DNA of 7,255 nucleotides from Candidatus Omnitrophota bacterium (GCA_020057645.1 JAGVFL010000052.1:1-7255); one strand, 5' to 3'. Shown: positions 1-6,647, counted from the first letter of the stretch. Made by a program: numbers and translations. The notes: a model not told the origin generated them from the sequence alone.

Positions 1-132
1 ACGTATCAGCACTGGAAAGAAATCGAAGGATTAATCGATACTAGGCCGGTAAATTCAATAGTTGACCTGCCGGCCGGGATAATTATCACAAAAGACAGAA
101 TAAATATTATATTAAAATTAATAAAAAGTTGA
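1..132 (+). CDS. tilS: tRNA(Ile)-lysidine synthetase, C-terminal fragment (partial at window edge)
   Basis: This is the last 43 codons of a gene that begins upstream of the window and stops with TGA at 130-132. The peptide reads TYQHWKEIEGLIDTRP, then DLPAGIIITKDRINIILKLI. This resembles the TilS C-terminal region, where a His-rich helix leading into the 'LPgg' strand is typical. TilS uses ATP and lysine to convert the wobble cytidine of tRNA-Ile(CAU) to lysidine in the cytoplasm. The catalytic PP-loop domain lies outside the window and cannot be checked. The location directly upstream of ftsH and folP supports the call, because tilS-(hpt)-ftsH-folP is a common bacterial order. Only about 40 residues are visible, so another protein with a similar tail is possible. 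Confidence 0.65.
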   Translation, partial: TYQHWKEIEGLIDTRPVNSIVDLPAGIIITKDRINIILKLIKS

Positions 133-158
133 TTTATTTAAATAAGCTGTGGTAATAT
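129..158 (+). promoter_or_regulatory. possible weak sigma-70-type promoter before ftsH
   Basis: TTGATT (129-134) and TAATAT (153-158) are 18 nt apart in the AT-rich 48-nt gap between tilS and ftsH. Each hexamer matches four of the six consensus bases. It would give ftsH and the genes after it their own transcript start. AT-rich sequence produces such matches easily, so this is only a candidate. Confidence 0.25.
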
Positions 159-180
159 ATGTATCTAATTTAGGAGACAT

Positions 181-2052
181 ATGAAGACAGAAAATAAAAA
201 CGGAAATAAAATAAATAAAAATGTGCTGTTCTGGATAGGGCTATTTTTGCTTCTCATATATATTTTCAGGATAGATTCTTTTTCGCCGGCCTCTATCCCG
301 AAAGAGCTTAGCTACGGAGAGTTATATAGATTTCTTAAGACCAATAAAGAAACAAACGCCATAAAATCCGCAGTTAAAGTCGAAGACCAGCTGAAAGGCG
401 AGTTTTCCAGCGGGGCGCGTTTTATAGTTCACATCCCGCAGGAAGACCCTGAACTTTTAAATCTGCTGCGCAATAACGTTTCTGATTTTGACATTAAGCC
501 TCCGAAGACATTATGGGCTAATATCTTTTATTCGCTCGGGCCGATGATTTTATTTATCGCATTCCTATGGTTTTTTGTATATAGAGGCAGTCAGGGAGGC
601 GGCAAGATACTTTCGTTCGGGAAAAGCCGCGCAAAACAGATAGCGGGCGATAAATTAAAGATAACGTTTGATAACGTTGCGGGGGTTGACGAAGCAAAAG
701 AAGAGCTCAAAGAGATAATAGAATTTTTAAGAGACCCTAAGAGATTTCAGAAATTAGGCGGCAAGATTCCTAAGGGCGTGTTATTGATGGGCCCTCCCGG
801 CACAGGAAAAACTCTTTTAGCAAAGGCAGTAAGCGGAGAAGCAGGCGTGCCGTTTTTCAGCATAAGCGGTTCCGACTTTGTAGAGATGTTTGTCGGAGTC
901 GGCGCTTCCAGGGTAAGGGACCTTTTTGAGCAGGCTAAAAGATCCGCAAAGATGAGCGGCAAAGGGTGCATTATTTTTATCGATGAGATAGACGCGGTTG
1001 GAAGGCAGAGGTTTGCCGGGATCGGCGGCGGACACGACGAACGGGAACAGACCTTGAACGCGCTTCTTGTAGAGATGGACGGTTTTGATACGCAGGAAGG
1101 AGTTATATTAATAGCTGCCACCAACAGGCCTGATGTCCTTGATCCTGCTTTATTAAGACCGGGAAGATTTGACAGGACTATAGTTATTTCCAGGCCTGAT
1201 ATCGTAGGCAGGGAAGCGATATTGAAAGTTCATGCAAAAGACATTAGACTTAACAAAGACGCTGACCTTAAATACATTGCAAGGCAGACGTCGGGTTTTT
1301 CAGGAGCAGACCTTGCTAATCTTGTGAATGAGGCTGCATTGCTGGCCGCAAGAAGAAATAAAGAGGGCGTGGAAATGAAAGAACTGCAAGAGTCCATTGA
1401 GAGGGTCATTGCGGGGCCTGAGAAGAAAACAAGGGTTATAAACGCAGAGGAGAAAAGAATAGTTTCATATCACGAATCAGGCCATGCGCTTTTAGCGTTT
1501 CTCATACCGGGGGCCGATCCTTTGCACAAGGTTTCAATCATACCCAGGGGCATTGCGCTGGGTTACACCATGAGATTGCCTTTGGAAGACAGGTATATTG
1601 TGACTAAAAAAGAGCTGATCGGAAGGATAGTGGGCATATTGGGCGGCAGGGCCAGCGAAGAACTTGTGTTCGCAGAAATTTCAACGGGCGCTCAGGATGA
1701 CCTGGAAAAAGCGACCGATATCGCAAGGGATATGGTAATGAGATGGGGCATGAGCGAAAAACTCGGCCACCTTACGTTCGGAAGAAGAGACGAGCAGGTT
1801 TTCCTTGGACGCGATATCGTTGAAGAAAGAAATTACAGCGAAGCAACGGCTGTGGAGATAGATAAAGAAATACGAAAGATCGTGGAAGAGTGTTACCAGA
1901 GAGCGAAAGATGAATTAAGCAATAATATTGATAAATTAAAAGCGCTTGCTGAAAAATTGCTTGAAAAGGAAGTCCTGGATTCGGAAGAGGTGAAGAAAAT
2001 AGTTTTTTCGGAACCTTCTGCTAGCGGCGGCGAGTCAGCAAATAAGGCATGA
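181..2052 (+). CDS. ftsH: ATP-dependent zinc metalloprotease FtsH
   Basis: This is a membrane-anchored AAA+ protease that extracts and degrades misfolded membrane proteins and selected cytosolic regulators as a hexamer. The 623-residue length is normal for the family. Two membrane segments (about 14-29 and 116-134) bracket a short extracytoplasmic domain. The AAA+ module follows, with Walker A GPPGTGKT (204-211), pore loop FVG (237-239), Walker B IIFIDEID (264-271) and the second region of homology [20 protein letters not shown] (313-332). The protease domain has the zinc site HESGH (431-435). By alignment the third ligand is probably the second Asp of TGAQDD (502-507). The C-terminus is a charged helix with a Ser/Gly-rich tail. 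The start is supported by AGGAG at 172-176, four bases before the ATG. The stop overlaps the folP start, which suggests translational coupling. All key residues are present. Confidence 0.98.
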   Translation: MKTENKNGNKINKNVLFWIGLFLLLIYIFRIDSFSPASIPKELSYGELYRFLKTNKETNAIKSAVKVEDQLKGEFSSGARFIVHIPQEDPELLNLLRNNVSDFDIKPPKTLWANIFYSLGPMILFIAFLWFFVYRGSQGGGKILSFGKSRAKQIAGDKLKITFDNVAGVDEAKEELKEIIEFLRDPKRFQKLGGKIPKGVLLMGPPGTGKTLLAKAVSGEAGVPFFSISGSDFVEMFVGVGASRVRDLFEQAKRSAKMSGKGCIIFIDEIDAVGRQRFAGIGGGHDEREQTLNALLVEMDGFDTQEGVILIAATNRPDVLDPALLRPGRFDRTIVISRPDIVGREAILKVHAKDIRLNKDADLKYIARQTSGFSGADLANLVNEAALLAARRNKEGVEMKELQESIERVIAGPEKKTRVINAEEKRIVSYHESGHALLAFLIPGADPLHKVSIIPRGIALGYTMRLPLEDRYIVTKKELIGRIVGILGGRASEELVFAEISTGAQDDLEKATDIARDMVMRWGMSEKLGHLTFGRRDEQVFLGRDIVEERNYSEATAVEIDKEIRKIVEECYQRAKDELSNNIDKLKALAEKLLEKEVLDSEEVKKIVFSEPSASGGESANKA

Positions 2053-2873
2053 AGGATATAAAATTCGGTTCACGCACTTACATAATGGGGATATTGAACG
2101 TTACGCCTGATTCTTTCAGCGGAGACGGGATATATCAAGACGCAGAGAAGGCAGTTGAAACAGCCGAAAGATTGGTTGAAGACGGGGCTGATATAATTGA
2201 TATAGGAGGCGAATCTACAAAGCCAGGTTCAGAACCTGTTACAATCGAAGAAGAAATAAAAAGGACAATCCCTGTCATAAAAAAGTTATCAAAAAGAATA
2301 GATGTCCCCATTTCAATAGACACGGCCAAGTCAGAGGTAGCAAGGTTTGCGCTGGAAAACGGGGCGTCGATAGTAAATGATATAACAGGACTGGGGTCGG
2401 ACCGGAAAATGATAAGCGTAGTGAAGGAATTCAACGCAAAGGTTGTGGTAATGCACATAAAAGGCACGCCGCAAACAATGCAGGCTAACCCTGAATACGG
2501 AAACCTGATTCAGGAAATTAAAGATAAACTAAGAACTATTATTGAAAAAGCCGTAATAGGCGGCATAAAAAAAGAAAATATAATAATAGATCCGGGAATA
2601 GGATTCGGAAAAACATTAGAACACAACCTCGAGATTTTAAACAGGCTTTTTGAATTTAAAGAGCTTGGGATGCCTATACTTGTAGGACCTTCGAGAAAAT
2701 CTTTTATAGGAAAACTCACCGGCGCTGAACCTGATAAAAGGATTTTTGGAACCATAGCGTCAGTGGCCATAGCAATCAAAAACGGCGCAGACATAGTGAG
2801 AGTACACGACGTTAAGGAAATAAAACAGGCCGTTGCGGTTAGCGATGCGATCACGCGCAGCGGAGATAAATAA
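2049..2873 (+). CDS. folP: dihydropteroate synthase
   Basis: FolP condenses 6-hydroxymethyl-7,8-dihydropterin diphosphate with p-aminobenzoate to give 7,8-dihydropteroate, the sulfonamide-sensitive step of folate synthesis. The 274 residues form a typical TIM barrel. Visible motifs are ILNVTPDSFSGDG (15-27, pABA/pyrophosphate loop 1), DIGGESTKPGS (51-61, loop 2), SIDT (89-92), IVNDITG (108-114), VVMHIKGTPQTMQ (133-145), DPGIGFGKT (181-189), GPSRKSFIG (213-221) with the pterin-binding Lys, and RVHDV (251-255). The ATG overlaps the ftsH stop by four bases (ATGA), so translation is probably coupled. The TAA stop shares its last base with the cdaA ATG. Pairing ftsH with folP is common in bacteria. 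Nothing appears missing. Confidence 0.97.
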   Translation: MKDIKFGSRTYIMGILNVTPDSFSGDGIYQDAEKAVETAERLVEDGADIIDIGGESTKPGSEPVTIEEEIKRTIPVIKKLSKRIDVPISIDTAKSEVARFALENGASIVNDITGLGSDRKMISVVKEFNAKVVVMHIKGTPQTMQANPEYGNLIQEIKDKLRTIIEKAVIGGIKKENIIIDPGIGFGKTLEHNLEILNRLFEFKELGMPILVGPSRKSFIGKLTGAEPDKRIFGTIASVAIAIKNGADIVRVHDVKEIKQAVAVSDAITRSGDK

Positions 2874-3631
2874 TGAATGATAATATATCGTTAGCAAAAA
2901 TACTTATAGAGATAGGGATATTATGGTTCGTGTATTACGGCATACTGATATTTGCGAGAGGAACCAGGGGCGTATATGTCTTAAGAGGGATAACCTTAAT
3001 AACGCTGTTTTTTATAATCACAAAGCAATTAGGTTTTGAAAGGATAAACTGGATACTTACAAAAATATTTGCCTTGTCTGTATTGGCATTTCTTATAATA
3101 TTTCAACAGGAGATTAGACGCGGGCTTGCTAACATAGGACAGCGCAGATGGTCCAGGTTTTTTCTTAAAGAGTCAGAGATAATAAAAGAAATAACCACGG
3201 CGTGCTTTCTGCTCTCCAAGAGAAAGATAGGAGCGCTTATCGCCATAGAAAGGGAAACAAGGCTTGAAAATTACATAGAAAGCGGCATAGATATAGACGC
3301 GAAGGTAAATTCAGAGCTTTTAATGACCATATTTATGCCGAATACGCCGCTTCATGACGGCGGCATAGTTATTGCCGGAGAAAGAATAGCTGCTTCAGGA
3401 TGCCTTTTTCCGCTTACGCAGAATCCTAAAGTTTCAACGATGCTTGGCACAAGGCATAGGGCAGCTCTTGGTTTGAGCGAAGAGACTGACGCAATAGTGG
3501 TAATAGTATCCGAGGAGACAGGCGGAGTTTCCGTGGCAATAGGCGGCAGACTCACTCATGACCTGGACAGGGAATCATTGGAGAGGGTGCTGAGCAACCT
3601 TTACAGGCCGGATAAAAAGGACAGGAAGTGA
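2873..3631 (+). CDS. cdaA: diadenylate cyclase CdaA (c-di-AMP synthase, DacA/YbbP family)
   Basis: CdaA makes cyclic di-AMP from two ATP. This messenger controls potassium and osmolyte transport and cell-wall homeostasis in bacteria that use it. The 252 residues follow the CdaA plan. There are three N-terminal membrane segments (about 8-27, 34-51 and 62-77), then a linker helix with QQEIRRGLANIG (78-89), then the DAC domain (about 100-230). The catalytic motifs DGG (162-164, in TPLHDGGIVI) and RHR (194-196, in GTRHRAALG) are both intact. The DNA-binding helix-hairpin-helix of DisA is absent, which separates it from that class. The start lies in a TAATG overlap with folP. The cdaR-like start lies at the 3' end of this gene, as in the cdaA-cdaR operons of Firmicutes. 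Confidence 0.95.
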   Translation: MNDNISLAKILIEIGILWFVYYGILIFARGTRGVYVLRGITLITLFFIITKQLGFERINWILTKIFALSVLAFLIIFQQEIRRGLANIGQRRWSRFFLKESEIIKEITTACFLLSKRKIGALIAIERETRLENYIESGIDIDAKVNSELLMTIFMPNTPLHDGGIVIAGERIAASGCLFPLTQNPKVSTMLGTRHRAALGLSEETDAIVVIVSEETGGVSVAIGGRLTHDLDRESLERVLSNLYRPDKKDRK

Positions 3632-3633
3632 TT

Positions 3634-3816
3634 ATGAATAACTGGTTCTTGAATAATGTCTGGATAAAGATAGTATCTTTGATACTTGCCATAATAACGT
3701 GGTTTTATGTTAATGAAGAGCTGATCAAAGAAAAACAGATGACCAAGCAATTATATAAATCCTCGGTTATAAGCCAGATTCGAAATCCATCCTATGATAA
3801 AAAGCCAGTGAAATAA
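3634..3816 (+). CDS. CdaR/YbbR-like membrane anchor protein, very short (no YbbR domains)
   Basis: This small protein of 60 residues begins NNWFLNNVWIKIVSLILA and continues with a single membrane segment ending near TWFYVNEEL. That is the signature N-terminus of CdaR/YbbR proteins, which regulate CdaA at the membrane. Normal CdaR continues with several extracytoplasmic YbbR domains for a total of about 300-480 residues. Here only about 35 hydrophilic residues follow the membrane helix before TAA. The ATG at 3634 is preceded by AGGA (3623-3626) at a 7-nt distance. A GTG at 3628, overlapping the cdaA stop, would add two residues. Only 25 nt separate the stop from pdxJ, so the missing part is not present in another frame. 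It is either a natural minimal anchor or a gene shortened by deletion. Confidence 0.7.
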   Translation: MNNWFLNNVWIKIVSLILAIITWFYVNEELIKEKQMTKQLYKSSVISQIRNPSYDKKPVK

Positions 3817-3841
3817 AATATTTTCAGGAGAAAAAAGAAAA

Positions 3842-4558
3842 ATGCCTAAGCTGGGTATTAATATAGACCATGTGGCGACCTTGAGACAGGCAAGGGGAGG
3901 GATGGAACCAAACCCTATCGAAGCTGCTTTGATATGCGAGAACGCAGGCTGCGACAGCATCGTAGCGCATCTCAGGGAAGACAGGAGGCATATAAACGAT
4001 AATGACGTCATCCATCTGAGAAAGAGGATAAATACAAGATTTAATCTTGAGATGTCAATGAACCAGGAGATAGTAGGCATTGCCCTGAAGATCGGCCCTG
4101 ATCAGGTTACCCTTGTTCCTGAAAAAAGGAAGGAGTTGACAACAGAGGGCGGTTTAAGCGTCATAAAATATGAGAAAAGATTAGCCGGAATAGCGGAATT
4201 GTTTGAGAAAAAAGGCATAGAGGTAAGCGTTTTTATAAATCCTGACAAAAATGAGATACGCTCCGCTATATATATAGGTATAGGTGTTATTGAAATACAC
4301 ACAGGAAACTACAGTTTAGCCAGAGACAAGAGATCGCAGGAAAAAGAGTTTAAGAAAGTAAAAGAGGCCGCCGAGTATGCGATATCCAAGGGTCTTGTTG
4401 TAAACGCTGGCCATGGCCTTGATTATACAAATGTTAAACGGATAGCCGATATAAAAGGCATTAACGAGCTGAATATCGGCCATTCCATAATCTCCAGGGC
4501 CGTATTTACCGGAATCTACAAGGCGGTAAAGGATATGAAAGCTTTGATAGCGGGATAA
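3842..4558 (+). CDS. pdxJ: pyridoxine 5'-phosphate synthase
   Basis: PdxJ closes the ring of vitamin B6. It condenses 1-deoxyxylulose 5-phosphate with 3-amino-1-hydroxyacetone 1-phosphate to give pyridoxine 5'-phosphate in the DXP-dependent pathway. The 238-residue length is normal and the protein starts directly with LGINIDHVATLRQARGG. Further motifs are EPNPIEAA (22-29), VAHLREDRRHI (41-51), FNLEMSMN (67-74), LVPEKR (91-96), EIHTGNYS (151-158), VNAGHGLDY (187-195) and ELNIGHSIISRAVF (209-222). His43, Glu70 and His191 match the E. coli catalytic residues His45, Glu72 and His193 with a constant offset of two. A CAGGAG (3825-3830) lies 11 nt before the ATG, a slightly long spacing. The TAA stop is inside a palindrome (4555-4593). 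Confidence 0.97.
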   Translation: MPKLGINIDHVATLRQARGGMEPNPIEAALICENAGCDSIVAHLREDRRHINDNDVIHLRKRINTRFNLEMSMNQEIVGIALKIGPDQVTLVPEKRKELTTEGGLSVIKYEKRLAGIAELFEKKGIEVSVFINPDKNEIRSAIYIGIGVIEIHTGNYSLARDKRSQEKEFKKVKEAAEYAISKGLVVNAGHGLDYTNVKRIADIKGINELNIGHSIISRAVFTGIYKAVKDMKALIAG

Positions 4559-4593
4559 GGTTACACTCTGACATTGTCAAAGTGTAACCTTAT
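4555..4593. repeat. palindromic repeat, family A copy 1 (3' end of pdxJ)
   Basis: The perfect arms ATAAGGTTACACT (4555-4567) and AGTGTAACCTTAT (4581-4593) enclose a second nested stem, TGACA/TGTCA (4569-4573 and 4575-4579), after one C/A mismatch. The pdxJ stop TAA (4556-4558) is part of the left arm. A second copy of this family follows nnrD. RNA from here would fold into a long hairpin, but no proper run of T follows, so a classical Rho-independent terminator is unlikely. It may act as an mRNA-end stabiliser or an attenuator, or be a REP-like mobile palindrome. Confidence 0.85.
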
Positions 4594-4603
4594 TTAAGTT
4601 GAT

Positions 4604-4984
4604 ATGATAATTGGAACAGGGATTGATATAATAGAGGTATCGCGGATAAAAAAGGCCCTTGATATGTGGGGCGAGAAGTTTCTTAACAGGGTTTTTACCA
4701 AGCGGGAACTTTCTTATGCGAACAAGAAAAAGTTTTCGCATGAAAACCTGGCTGCTAGATTTGCCTGTAAAGAGGCGGTTTTAAAGGCGTTCGGAGATAC
4801 GAGGGTAGGAATACGCTTAAAAAATATAGAGATACTGAATGATTCAAAAGGCAAGCCTGAAGTAATATTGCACAAAGAAGCAAAGAAGTTTGCAGATAAA
4901 AATAATCTCGATAATATAATAGTCAGCATGTCGCATACAAATAATTACGCGGTCAGCAATGCGATATTATGGAGAAATGGGTAG
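4604..4984 (+). CDS. acpS: holo-[acyl-carrier-protein] synthase
   Basis: AcpS transfers the 4'-phosphopantetheine arm of coenzyme A onto a conserved serine of acyl carrier protein, switching on fatty acid synthesis. The 126 residues are a full-length AcpS-type protein. The motifs are IGTGIDIIEVSRI (3-15, with Mg-binding Asp8), NRVFTKREL (28-36), LAARFACKEAVLKAFG (49-64, with catalytic Glu57), LKNIEIL (72-78) and VSMSHTNNYAVSNAIL (107-122). No clear Shine-Dalgarno lies before the ATG, and the pdxJ-end palindrome finishes only 10 nt upstream. Translation may depend on readthrough from pdxJ or on a leader without SD. The stop TAG (4982-4984) lies within the next palindrome. acpS beside pdxJ is a frequent pairing, also seen in gamma-proteobacteria, and acpS beside nnrD is common too. 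Confidence 0.96.
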   Translation: MIIGTGIDIIEVSRIKKALDMWGEKFLNRVFTKRELSYANKKKFSHENLAARFACKEAVLKAFGDTRVGIRLKNIEILNDSKGKPEVILHKEAKKFADKNNLDNIIVSMSHTNNYAVSNAILWRNG

Positions 4985-5009
4985 GGGACGGTTTTAAACC
5001 GTCCCCTAC
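4981..5009. repeat. perfect palindrome, family B (3' end of acpS)
   Basis: The arms GTAGGGGACGGTTT (4981-4994) and AAACCGTCCCCTAC (4996-5009) are perfectly complementary around a single central T. Adjacent bases extend it no more than one position. The acpS stop TAG (4982-4984) is inside the left arm, and the nnrD ATG begins 9 nt after the right arm. The arm sequence is unrelated to family A, yet the placement is the same. No T-run follows. It looks like a dispersed REP-type palindrome and could also fold in mRNA to separate acpS from nnrD translation. Confidence 0.85.
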
Positions 5010-5017
5010 ATAATGTT

Positions 5018-5890
5018 ATGAATATTAAAATACAACGAGAATTCAGAAGCTTATTGAAGACGCGGCCAAGAGATAGTCATAAGGGAGATTTCGGCCATGT
5101 TTTTATTTTAGCAGGTTCCAGAGGGTTAACAGGCGCGGCAGCATTATCTTCAAACGCAGCGCTTCGTTCAGGCGCGGGGCTAGTCACATTAGGAATACCT
5201 GTTTCATTGAATTCAATAATGTCCAGAAAACTAACAGAAGTAATGACTTTCAGCTTGGCTGAAACAAAAAAAATAACACTATCTTTAAAAGCAGAAAAGG
5301 ATATATTGAAAAAAATAGAGGATTCGGACGCCGTAGTTTTAGGGCCAGGGCTTTCGCAGCACCCCGAAACTCAAAAATTAATAAGAAAGTTAATTTTTAA
5401 AATTAAAAAACCGATGGTTCTGGACGCAGACGCATTAAATGCAATAAGCAGAAATACGAGTATGCTCATAAAAATAAAATCAAATTACGCAATCACTCCT
5501 CATCCGGGAGAGATGGCCAGGCTCATTAATAAAGATATGGAATATGTAAAAAATAATAGATTAATTGTTGCAAAAAAATTCTCGCGTGATTATAATGCTG
5601 TGGTAGTTTTAAAGGGCGCAGGCACTGTAGTGGCAGGGCCCGGAGAAAAATATTACGTAAATACCACCGGCAATCCCGGCATGGCTACTGCGGGAAGCGG
5701 AGATGTGCTTACCGGGATCATAGCAGGTTTTCTTAGCCAGGGATTAAAGGTGTTTGATGCGGCAAGGCTAGGTGTTTATGTGCATGGCCTTGCGGGAGAT
5801 CTTGCGGCAAAAGATAAGGGAGAAATAGGATTGATAGCAGGGGATATATTAGAAAATATCCCGTATGCAATTAAATTATTTTATAGCTAA
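5018..5890 (+). CDS. nnrD: ADP-dependent (S)-NAD(P)H-hydrate dehydratase
   Basis: NnrD repairs damaged nicotinamide cofactors by dehydrating (S)-NAD(P)HX back to NAD(P)H with ADP. It has a ribokinase-like fold. The 290 residues cover only this domain. The NnrE epimerase domain that is fused N-terminally in E. coli is absent, so an epimerase would have to be encoded elsewhere. Motifs are HKGDFGHVFILAGSRGLTGA (21-40), LRSGAGLVTLG (49-59), VVLGPGL (106-112), LDADALN (135-141), TPHPGEM (160-166), LKGAGTVV (198-205), and the nucleotide and catalytic loop NPGMATAGSGDVLTG (219-233) with the catalytic Asp229 in GSGD. No Shine-Dalgarno is visible, because the family B palindrome occupies that space. 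The stop TAA overlaps the left edge of the next palindrome. Confidence 0.95.
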   Translation: MNIKIQREFRSLLKTRPRDSHKGDFGHVFILAGSRGLTGAAALSSNAALRSGAGLVTLGIPVSLNSIMSRKLTEVMTFSLAETKKITLSLKAEKDILKKIEDSDAVVLGPGLSQHPETQKLIRKLIFKIKKPMVLDADALNAISRNTSMLIKIKSNYAITPHPGEMARLINKDMEYVKNNRLIVAKKFSRDYNAVVVLKGAGTVVAGPGEKYYVNTTGNPGMATAGSGDVLTGIIAGFLSQGLKVFDAARLGVYVHGLAGDLAAKDKGEIGLIAGDILENIPYAIKLFYS

Positions 5891-5927
5891 AGGTTACACT
5901 TCTGATATTGTCAAAAGTGTAACCTTT
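5889..5927. repeat. palindromic repeat, family A copy 2 (3' end of nnrD)
   Basis: The perfect 13-nt arms AAAGGTTACACTT (5889-5901) and AAGTGTAACCTTT (5915-5927) enclose a nested TGATA/TGTCA stem with the same C/A mismatch as copy 1. Relative to copy 1, C is replaced by T in the inner stem, which keeps a G-U pair in RNA. The last two bases of the nnrD stop TAA are in the arm. A small TTTGC/GCAAA hairpin (5925-5937) with a TTC loop follows just before tRNA-Tyr. Confidence 0.85.
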
Positions 5928-5940
5928 GCTTCGCAAATTT

Positions 5941-6026
<86 letters not shown>

Positions 6027-6166
6027 TAAACCACTCGCTGAGCTATTCGCAAGGGGTTGAGTTTTCGCTCGGGTTTATGGCAGGCCATTTCGCTCGCTTG
6101 CCCTGTACCCGAACGAAGATGTGGCTAAAAGAAGAATACCTTAGTGAGTGGTACAGGGGGTTTATG
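6027..6166. repeat. tRNA-3'-end-linked hairpin repeat, copy 1 (after tRNA-Tyr)
   Basis: The repeat begins at the base after the tRNA-Tyr CCA and shares with copies 2 and 3 a perfect 66-nt core (6088-6153). The core contains CCCTGTACC (6101-6109) and GGTACAGGG (6150-6158), a perfect 9-bp stem. The outer arm CCATAAACC (6024-6032, including the tRNA CCA) is matched by GGTTTATGG (6072-6080) and partly again at 6159-6166. ACCACTCGCTGAG (6030-6042) is nearly complementary to CTTAGTGAGTGGT (6140-6152). Compared with copies 2 and 3 it carries 25 extra bases (6072-6096), bounded by direct repeats TTTCGCTCG (6063-6071 and 6088-6096). No protein is apparent here. Confidence 0.85.
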
Positions 6167-6310
6167 CGAAGCCCTAAACCTGAGCGAAGCGAATGGTTTA
6201 GGGGCAAGCCATTAAGTTATATATTGCAAGCGAGTGGTTTATGCCCTGCACCGGAGCGAAATATATAACATAAATATAATTCTTAGCGACTGGTGCGGGG
6301 CAGAATAAAT
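6167..6310. repeat. second hairpin module after tRNA-Tyr, upstream of the GIY-YIG gene
   Basis: This stretch carries no gene but several inverted repeats. CCCTAAACC (6172-6180) pairs with GGTTTAGGG (6195-6203). GTTATATATT (6216-6225) pairs with AATATATAAC (6260-6269). CCCTGCACC (6244-6252) pairs with GGTGCGGGG (6292-6300) with one G-U. The last pair is a diverged form of the CCCTGTACC stem in the repeat core, and CTTAGCGACTGG (6282-6293) echoes CTTAGTGAGTGG. The loop sequences differ from those of the other modules. Confidence 0.7.
6275..6280 (+). promoter_or_regulatory. consensus -10 box candidate before the GIY-YIG gene
   Basis: A perfect TATAAT lies 30 nt before the GIY-YIG ATG, inside the loop of a hairpin module. 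No good -35 hexamer is found at 16-18 nt, and there is no extended TGn. It could start transcription of the nuclease gene and tRNA-Gly, but the surroundings are AT-rich and the match may be chance. Confidence 0.25.
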
Positions 6311-6583
6311 ATGTATTACGTATACATACTTCAAAGTCAGAAATATAATTTTCTTTATGCAGGGCATACGAGTAATATTAAATCTAGAATAATTCGTCAT
6401 GATAAAGGGTTTGTGTCTGCAACGAGATTTAGAAGGCCTTTAGAATTAATTTTTTATGAAGCATATGTAACTAAAAGTGATGCGATTAGACGTGAGCATT
6501 ATTTTAAAACCACAAAAGGCAAAGCAGCGTTAAGGATAATGTTAAAAGATTATTTTTTAGAATATAGCGGTGTGCGGGTGTAG
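6311..6583 (+). CDS. small stand-alone GIY-YIG nuclease domain protein
   Basis: This 90-residue protein consists of one GIY-YIG domain of the UvrC-N/YhbQ-like type. It has YVYIL (3-7) and YAG (16-18) for the two signature strands, Arg26 and His30 in the following helix, the conserved RP (42-43) before the strand LELIFYE, and Glu62 in REHYFK as the predicted metal-binding catalytic residue. It should cut DNA, but its target is unknown. The ATG at 6311 begins MYYVYIL, the normal family N-terminus. A GTG at 6293 would add six residues but lies in a hairpin arm. A weak GGGG (6297-6300) is 10 nt upstream of the ATG. The gene lies between tRNA-Tyr and tRNA-Gly among hairpin repeats. Its TAG stop consists of tRNA-Gly bases 8-10, so ten nucleotides overlap. 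It may be a mobile-element or homing-type nuclease, but that is inferred. Confidence 0.88.
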   Translation: MYYVYILQSQKYNFLYAGHTSNIKSRIIRHDKGFVSATRFRRPLELIFYEAYVTKSDAIRREHYFKTTKGKAALRIMLKDYFLEYSGVRV

Positions 6584-6647
6584 CTCAATGGTAGAGCGCT
6601 AGCCTTCCAAGCTAGCTACGACGGTTCGATCCCGTTCACCCGCTCCA
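6574..6647 (+). tRNA. tRNA-Gly (anticodon UCC)
   Basis: The acceptor stem GCGGGTG (6574-6580) pairs with CACCCGC (6637-6643), followed by T and an encoded CCA (6645-6647). The anticodon stem CTAGC/GCTAG encloses the loop CTTCCAA with TCC at 6606-6608. The D-arm GCTCAATGGTAGAGC and the T-loop GGTTCGATCCC are regular. Its first ten bases overlap the 3' end of the GIY-YIG gene. The second tRNA-linked repeat copy starts directly at its CCA. Confidence 0.97.

Noticed and set aside
747..1124. Minus-strand open frame inside ftsH
   Set aside because: It is a shadow of the strongly conserved AAA+ region of ftsH and has no features of its own.
3817..3841. Frameshifted remainder of CdaR after the early stop
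   Set aside because: Only 25 nt lie between the stop and pdxJ, so there is no hidden YbbR-domain sequence to recover.
4555..4593. Rho-independent terminator after pdxJ
   Set aside because: The stem is strong, but what follows is TT and mixed bases, not a T-run, and the palindrome family recurs as a repeat. Termination cannot be excluded but is not supported.
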